Assembly: GCA_030248295.1 (NCBI GenBank)
Contig: JASANH010001164.1
Coordinates: 124,001-188,000 of the forward strand
Reading direction: 5' to 3'
DNA from: Mesodorylaimus sp. YZB2_4
Taxonomy: Eukaryota > Nematoda > Enoplea > Dorylaimida > Dorylaimidae
Length of the DNA stretch: 64,000 nucleotides
How positions within the stretch are numbered: the first letter of the stretch is position 1; each line of letters starts with the position of its first letter. Under the pieces are notes generated by a model, which saw only the letters and a program-made list of their open reading frames with translations, was not told the origin of the DNA and ran no database searches. The position numbers and the translations under genes were made by a program. Shown here piece by piece: positions 58,573 through 64,000 of this stretch.

Positions 58573-61500
58573 GTGGGGACCAATCCACCCTCGGATGGAT
58601 TCCACCCTGGGATGTCGGCAGGACTGGTTGGTTGCCTTCCTTGCTCTTCTCGCTCTATCTGTTCTACACGTGGCAAAAACTTGAGTATTTGTTTTTCTAA
58701 CGTCAATGGCATCCTTGGTAAAATCGATGATATCAGATCAGAAATTGAAGCCGAAGCGTATGATATTGTTGGCCTTGCGGAGACTAGAATTGACAGCTCA
58801 ACAACTGATGATATTATCGATGTTAAAGGCTATAATCTGATCCGCGCTGATCGAAAGAAGGGAGGTGGAGGTTTGGCCGCGTATGCACACAACTCCCTTC
58901 CGGTCGTAAAACTAAAAACGGCAGCTGACCTGGGCATTGGGCACGACTCCTTGGAAATTCTACCGTTACGAATTGGTACGGGCTATGAATCGATTATTTT
59001 TGTTGTGGTTTATATTCCCAAGTCCTGCCCGGCAGCGATTGATACATTTTCTCGATACTGTCATCGCCTTTTCCGTCTCCAAGTGCGATGTTTACTTATC
59101 GTTGGTGATTTAAATGCGGATTTATTGGTCCACTCTCCAGCACGTGCGGCAGCCTTTGACCTGATTAGTGGGTTAGACTCGGTTCAAACGGTCAACTCAG
59201 CCACACGTAAAAATCGAACCCTTTTGGACCTGGCCATCCTTGGGGACCCAGAACGTCACGTGGAGACAAAGGTGCTTCCTCCTATTGCCTCATCGGACCA
59301 CGCTACCATAGCAATAATTCTGTCAAGCCAGTTACCACAAAGGGCAGAAGATAAACGGTATGTTTGGTGTCTGCGTAGGGTAGACTGGAAGGAGGTGAAT
59401 AGAAGAATTGGAGCTGATCACTGTTTGGCCATTGTTAATTTAGCTCCTGACGTTGATTCAGCATGTGATCAATTTGTGCAATGGATCAGTGATATTACCC
59501 GAGAATTGGTGCCTCGCCGTCTGGTGCGGCGGGAGAAGCAGAACCCCTGGGTCACGTCCGAATTACAACATCTGATTCGTGAAAAGAATCATGCCTATCG
59601 AGTTTGGAGAAAGTCGAATGATATCCGAGATTATGGGTTTTTTAGTAAACTTTGTCGACAAGTCCGGAAGGACATCAGGACAGCAAAACGACTTTACGTT
59701 AATCAGCTGTTCTCTGACGCCCATTCTCCCCGTGAATTTTGGTCAGCAATTCGTCAGTTTAGCCCAGAGGACCGTAACGTACCGACCTTGGTAAATGAAT
59801 TTACGAGACCACATTTCGCATCAGCCGAAAAAGCATCATTATTGCAGTCATCGTTTTTGACGAATTTTGGACAGCCTGATTCCTCCCAATACTCACCCCC
59901 TCCCCTGGATGATGGTGATTATTTTGACTGTGAGGTCTCGATCTCGTTTATTCATCGGCAATTATCTACATTACGTCTGCGGGGGTCACCTGGCGTGGAT
60001 GGCCTGTCAGCAGCCATACTCCGAAACATCGCATCATCTATTGCGCCTGCTTTGACCTCTCTTTGCAATCGTTCGCTATTGGAAGGTAAATTTCCAACAG
60101 CTTGGAAGGTGGCAAAAGTGGTTCCTGTGCCAAAGGGAGGTGATCGTCACCTGGCTGGGAACTATCGGCCAATATCATTGCTGCCTATATTATCCAAAAT
60201 TCTTGAACACCATGTCCAGAGTGTTCTGAGGCGATGTCTCCGTCTGTCACCCAATCAGCATGGATTTCGGCCAAGGTACTCAACAACTGGTGCCCTGATT
60301 CGTCTTACCCAAACAGTACATGATAGGCTCAACGTCAGATCATCTCGGGTAGTTGGAGGTGTATTTTTCGACCTAAAAAAAGCCTTTGATCGGGTTTCGC
60401 ACACTCGTCTTTTGGAAGTTTTGGATCAGGAGCATCGGCTGTCCCCACGATTACTGCGTTGGCTCGCGTCATATTTAACTGGTCGAACACAGTTTACAGT
60501 GGTTAATAACTGTTCTTCTCGAACTGTCGATGTTCCCAGTGGTGTCCCTCAAGGATCCGTCTTAGCTCCGCTTCTTTTCATTGCTTTTATTGATCCACTG
60601 TTGAAGAGATTTGAAACAGCTTTTCCAGACTGTTTATTGCAGGCATATGCTAACGATTTAGCACTGGTCTCTCCTGCATGTGATTTATCGGATTTAGACC
60701 AGGAACTCCAGCCTGCGATCAATTTTATTGCCGATCACATAGCCAACTTAAAGCTCGATTTTAATTTGTCCAAAACGCAAGGCTGCTTATTTCGCTTGCA
60801 CTCAAAGGCCCTTGCTCGACAAACAGTCGTGGATCTACTTGGCACTCGTATTGCATTCTCCGAGTCTGTTCAGTATTTGGGTGTTTTATTGTCATCGCGG
60901 CTGGATTTTATCGATCATTGTCAGTCTACTGCTAATGCTGCTCGTAGGATAATTGGTGCAATTAGGAGAAAATTTGGCAAGTTTGCGTCAAGTGTTTTAT
61001 CTACAGTTTACAGCAATTGCGTTCTCCCTCGCCTTGAGTATGGTAGCTGCGCGTGGTCACCGATATTGCAGTACCTCATCGACGATCTTGAGCGAGCTCA
61101 AAAATACGCCGCAAGATGCATTCTCAACGACTGGTGCACGCCGTATGACGCAGTTTTATGTGTCCTTGGTTGGAGTGCTCTGTCCGTGCGTCGTGATCAT
61201 GCAAAGCTACATCAGTTTTCCAGGTTCTACAATGGCATCGCAGCTTATTCGAATCGTCGTTTTAAGCATATTGTGGAGGTGGATTTTGCTAACGACGGCG
61301 CTAGAGGTCTGGGCGGTGAGGGGTCAAGGCAAAGTTTGCGTAACAAACAGCCACATCACCTCATTGTGCCTGGACTCTGGAAATCAGCATATCGGCAAAG
61401 TTTTAAATATTCGGTGATCAAGAACTTGTTGAATAGAGATGAGAAAACGTTACCATATGATGTTGTGATAGGGTCGTTTTCTAAATTCATACAACATGTT

Positions 61501-61628
61501 TCGGTGACCAAGTTTTAGTTTTTTTCTTCTTTGTTTTTTGGACGTTAATCTTTATGTTTCTGTGTACCCGCCGTTTAAGTGCACTGGAAAGTGCTTGGCT
61601 GAGGTAAAATAGCATAGCATAGCATAGC
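58573..61628 (+). mobile_element. Non-LTR retrotransposon (CR1/Jockey-like), endonuclease and reverse transcriptase ORF
   Basis: A single uninterrupted 981-codon ORF (58573-61518) with an N-terminal apurinic-type endonuclease (SNVNGI, LAETRID, GDLNAD, SSDHATIAI) and a reverse transcriptase (NYRPISLLPILSKI, HGFRPRYSTTGAL, FFDLKKAFDRVSH, SGVPQGSVLAPLLF). The C-terminus has the LEYGSCAWSP segment common in CR1/Jockey-type elements. The catalytic box, normally Y-A-D-D, reads YAND at 60646-60657: the first Asp codon is AAC. The 3' end carries a short hairpin (GCACTGGAAAGTGC) and a terminal (ATAGC)n tail at about 61607-61628, as in many non-LTR elements. No upstream ORF1 was found, so the element is one-ORF or 5'-truncated. 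I did not find a convincing target-site duplication. Confidence 0.92.
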
Positions 61629-62141
61629 AATCCTGTTCTGACAACCACAACTTCCTATACTGCATTTTGGTCAATCGCCTGACTGGAATATGATCGATCA
61701 TAGTTATGATCATAAACTGGTGACCATCTCCTGCGCTTCCTCTGTGCTGCAACCTTATTGCCTGGCGAGCCATTGCGACAAAAAAAAAATTATTGATCTC
61801 CACTGACTGGAAGAGATCAAACATTCCCCTTGATGTTTCAGCTGCAGGTACGTACAGTATAGTCAGAGGACTTGCCTGCTTCACCGACTTCCATCGGTCG
61901 CATTCTCTCCTTCGTCTGCTGGGCATAACTGAGTCTGGATCAAAAAACACACACAGAGCTGATCATAGACACGCTATCCGTGAGCGTGACTGCTAATGAA
62001 AGCATGTCACTGCCAAACGACTCGAAGACGGGCGCCCACAAATCCAGAAGTCAATCTCTGGGGTTAATCTGATCCCAAGACACCATCCGTGATGGTACTG
62101 GGTGACTAAAAGTGTTTGATCATTTCAACCTCCAATTGCAG
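61629..62141. other. Spacer between retrotransposon and SH3 exon
   Basis: Includes a short palindromic stretch near 61690-61713 (GATCATAGTTATGATC). A minus-strand ORF here spans the retrotransposon tail and looks fortuitous. Confidence 0.4.
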
Positions 62142-62391
62142 GAGAGAAAAAGTCTGCGCGGCAGTATATCGCCTTGTGGGACTACGACGAACTGAGCAAA
62201 GCCGGACTGACTTTCCGCGAAGGCGACGTTTTCAAGGAACTAGGCGACGAATGCGATGCGTAGGTGCTACCATACAGTCATAATCAGAAGCTCTAAACCA
62301 AAGTTTCAAGGGCCCCGAATGGCTGTTCGTGACTCAGGTGAAGAGCGAAGATGCGTGCGTCAGTCGATCTACTACCGACCAGTCTGAATGA
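62142..62391 (+). CDS. SH3-domain protein, 3' exons only
   Basis: Exon 62142-62259 follows TTGCAG and exon 62304-62391 follows CCAAAG; joined in phase they read QYIALWDYDELSKAGLTFRE, GDVFKELGDECDA, then FKGPEWLFVTQVKSEDA and a stop at 62389-62391. The ALYDY-like start, LTFREGD and the Trp of EWLFV are the standard SH3 landmarks. The acceptor of the second exon lacks a pyrimidine tract, but the adjacent AAG gives a frameshift. The protein ends soon after the SH3 domain. Upstream exons are not certain; if MAQLLRK at 57874 belongs, the retrotransposon sits in its first intron. Confidence 0.65.
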
Positions 62392-62429
62392 TCCTGACAA
62401 GGCAAAAAAACTCCTAATCTTAACATACG

Positions 62430-63597
62430 GAATTAAAGTGGCGTCAGTGTGAAAAAAAACCCTATATCATTACCTTGTCATCATGTGATGAATTAGCAAT
62501 CGAATAGCCACTAGATTGATCTTGAAATGGTTAAAAATGTTGTGAAGCGTCAGCGTGATAAGCTAATTATATTATCAACGAATGAATTATGTCATGTTTT
62601 AGCAATCAAAAAGACACTGGATTGATCATAATATGGCGAAAAAACTCAATCTCAACATACGAAATCTTCGGGAAGCATCAACATGGGAAACTAAATGACC
62701 AACTGATCATCATGTTGCCGATTGGCAATAAAAGTGGCATTGGATTGATCCTTCGGTAGCACGACAACATTAAATCTCAACAAACAAAATCTTTATAAAA
62801 TGTCAGGGTGACGAGGATACTATACTATCAACAAATTGTATAGGCAAAAATTAACAATTAGGGTGGGACTCGATTCTTCCTAAGGTAGCGCGACAACAAT
62901 TGATATCGACACACAAAATTTTTAAACTAGCGTCAGTGTGAGGGAAAAACTATATTATTAACTCACCATCATGTTGCCAATTAGCAGTCAAAGTGTTATT
63001 GGATTGATCTTGACAGGGCAACAACATTCTCAATTCCAACATACAAAATGTTTGAACTAGCATCAGTGTGAAGAGAAAACTATCTTATCAAATTACCATC
63101 ATGTTGCCGATTAGCAGTCAAAGTGTCATTAGAATGATCTTGACAGGGCAAGAACATTCTTAATTCGAACATACTAAATATTCTGACTAGCATCGGTGTG
63201 AGGAGAAAATTATGTCATTACTTTACAGTACTATCATGTTGCTAATTAGCAGTCAAAGTGTCATCGGATTGATCTTGACAGGGCAACAACATTCTTAATT
63301 CCAACATACAGAATGTTTGAACTACAATCAGTGTGAGGAGAAAATTATATCATTAACTAACCATCATGTTGCCGATTAGCAGTCAAAGTGTCATTAGAAT
63401 GATCTTGACAGGGCACAAACAATCTTAATTCCAATATACCGAATATTTTGACTAGCATCATTGTGAGGAGGAAACTATATTTTTAACTTATCATCATATT
63501 GCCAATTAGCAGTAAAAGTGTCATCGAATTGATCTTGACAGGGGGAAAACATTCCCAATTTCAACATACAAAATGTTTGAACTAGCATCAGTGTGAG
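62430..63597. repeat. Satellite/minisatellite array, about 130-bp monomers
   Basis: About ten diverged tandem monomers. The GCATCAGTGTGAGG landmark recurs at about 62443, 62547, 62677, 62802, 62931, 63061, 63190, 63327, 63457 and 63583, and CATCATGTTGCC at about 62967, 63097, 63362 and 63492. Each unit contains ATTAGCAGTCAAAGTGTCAT and TTGATCTTGACAGGGC. The right half (62.93-63.6 kb) is most regular; the first units are shorter and more diverged. It starts about 40 bp after the SH3 stop. Confidence 0.92.
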
Positions 63598-64000
63598 TCC
63601 TCCTTCCTCCGCCCCCCCCCCCCCCGTCCTGGCCGCATGCCGACCACTTCCCGCGAACCCCCATCAAAAAGATTGTGAGACGTTTTCCCCACTTGGTTGA
63701 TTTCTCCACTGTGTCGTCTCCCCCACCATCAGTTTGATAAACTGCGGCTATTCAAATTTCAAGCCTTCGTATTGGAATAAATAACTTCTCATCCAAAAAT
63801 TCTCATCGCTTGTTCTAGAAGACATGAATCATGCCTCAAATACTTCACGATTTTGTTGCGTCATAATTCGACTACCATGCTCCAAAAGCCATGTTATGAT
63901 AGTGGCCTAAAATGCTTGCTTTGCGTTTGCTTCTTTGACCACGTTCAACGACAAAGAAGACGAGCGAGTAATGTAACGTAAATGAGAAAACTGCTTTGCC
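63598..64000. other. Right end of window, no gene recognised
   Basis: Contains a C14-15 tract near 63609-63623 followed by unique sequence without a supported frame. Confidence 0.5.

Noticed and set aside
61552-61950. 132-codon minus-strand ORF after the retrotransposon
   Set aside because: It spans the element's terminal ATAGC repeat and has no recognisable domain.
62430-63597. CRISPR-like repeat array
   Set aside because: Units are about 130 bp, diverged throughout and without unique spacers, and the genome is eukaryotic; it is a satellite.

Overview
This is a eukaryotic nuclear contig: every recognisable gene is split by short introns (mostly 40-100 nt) with GT(AAGT) donors and TTTCAG/TTTTAG acceptors, and exon phases join cleanly. 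The acceptor consensus, a PROP1/UNC-42-type homeodomain gene, an F37C4.5-like DUF4139 gene, several divergent PP1-like phosphatases and a tau-tubulin-kinase-like kinase together suggest an ecdysozoan, most likely a nematode. This is inference; a tardigrade or other small-intron animal is not excluded.

Layout, left to right. 1-7.4 kb: the 3' part of a Mesh/SUSD2-type adhesion protein (AMOP, VWD, sushi, TM, PDZ ligand), then a complete DRP-1/DNM1L mitochondrial and peroxisomal fission dynamin. 7.8-8.3 kb: a small soluble cytochrome-b5-like protein. 8.9-11.7 kb, minus: a TWIK-type K2P channel with two alternative M1-encoding first exons. 11.7-14.5 kb: repeat-rich, with a tRNA-derived SINE and an 18-bp minisatellite. 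14.5-22.25 kb: a large inverted repeat (arms about 1.7 kb, spacer about 4.3 kb). Each arm carries an apparently identical PP1-like phosphatase, and a third, divergent PP1-like gene lies in the spacer. 23-25 kb, minus: a DUF4139 protein. 27-28.8 kb: a doublecortin-domain protein. 30.8-34.7 kb: the unc-42/Prop1 ortholog, with a 6-nt microexon in the homeodomain. 35.3-38.8 kb, minus: FRMD8 (FERM), head-to-head with ChaC-type gamma-glutamylcyclotransferase (39.3-40.15 kb). 41.2-44.3 kb: a SMYD-type SET/MYND methyltransferase, tail-to-tail with a complete EAG (KCNH1/5, egl-2) potassium channel (44.7-50.9 kb, minus). 52.9-54.3 kb: a TTBK-like kinase. 54.8-55.3 kb, minus: a small orphan gene. 58.6-61.6 kb: a non-LTR retrotransposon with an intact ORF but an Asn in the RT catalytic box. 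62.1-62.4 kb: an SH3-domain gene end, followed by a satellite array of about 130-bp monomers to 63.6 kb.

The genes do not form a pathway; this is an ordinary gene-dense animal chromosome segment. Most notable are the palindrome-like PP1 locus, the alternative-M1 K2P locus, the homeodomain microexon, a kinase whose proximal start codon lies in a frame-shifting 59-bp tandem duplication, and a miRNA-like hairpin at 26.5 kb. Exon coordinates were worked out by hand from reading frames and splice sites. No search or RNA evidence was available.
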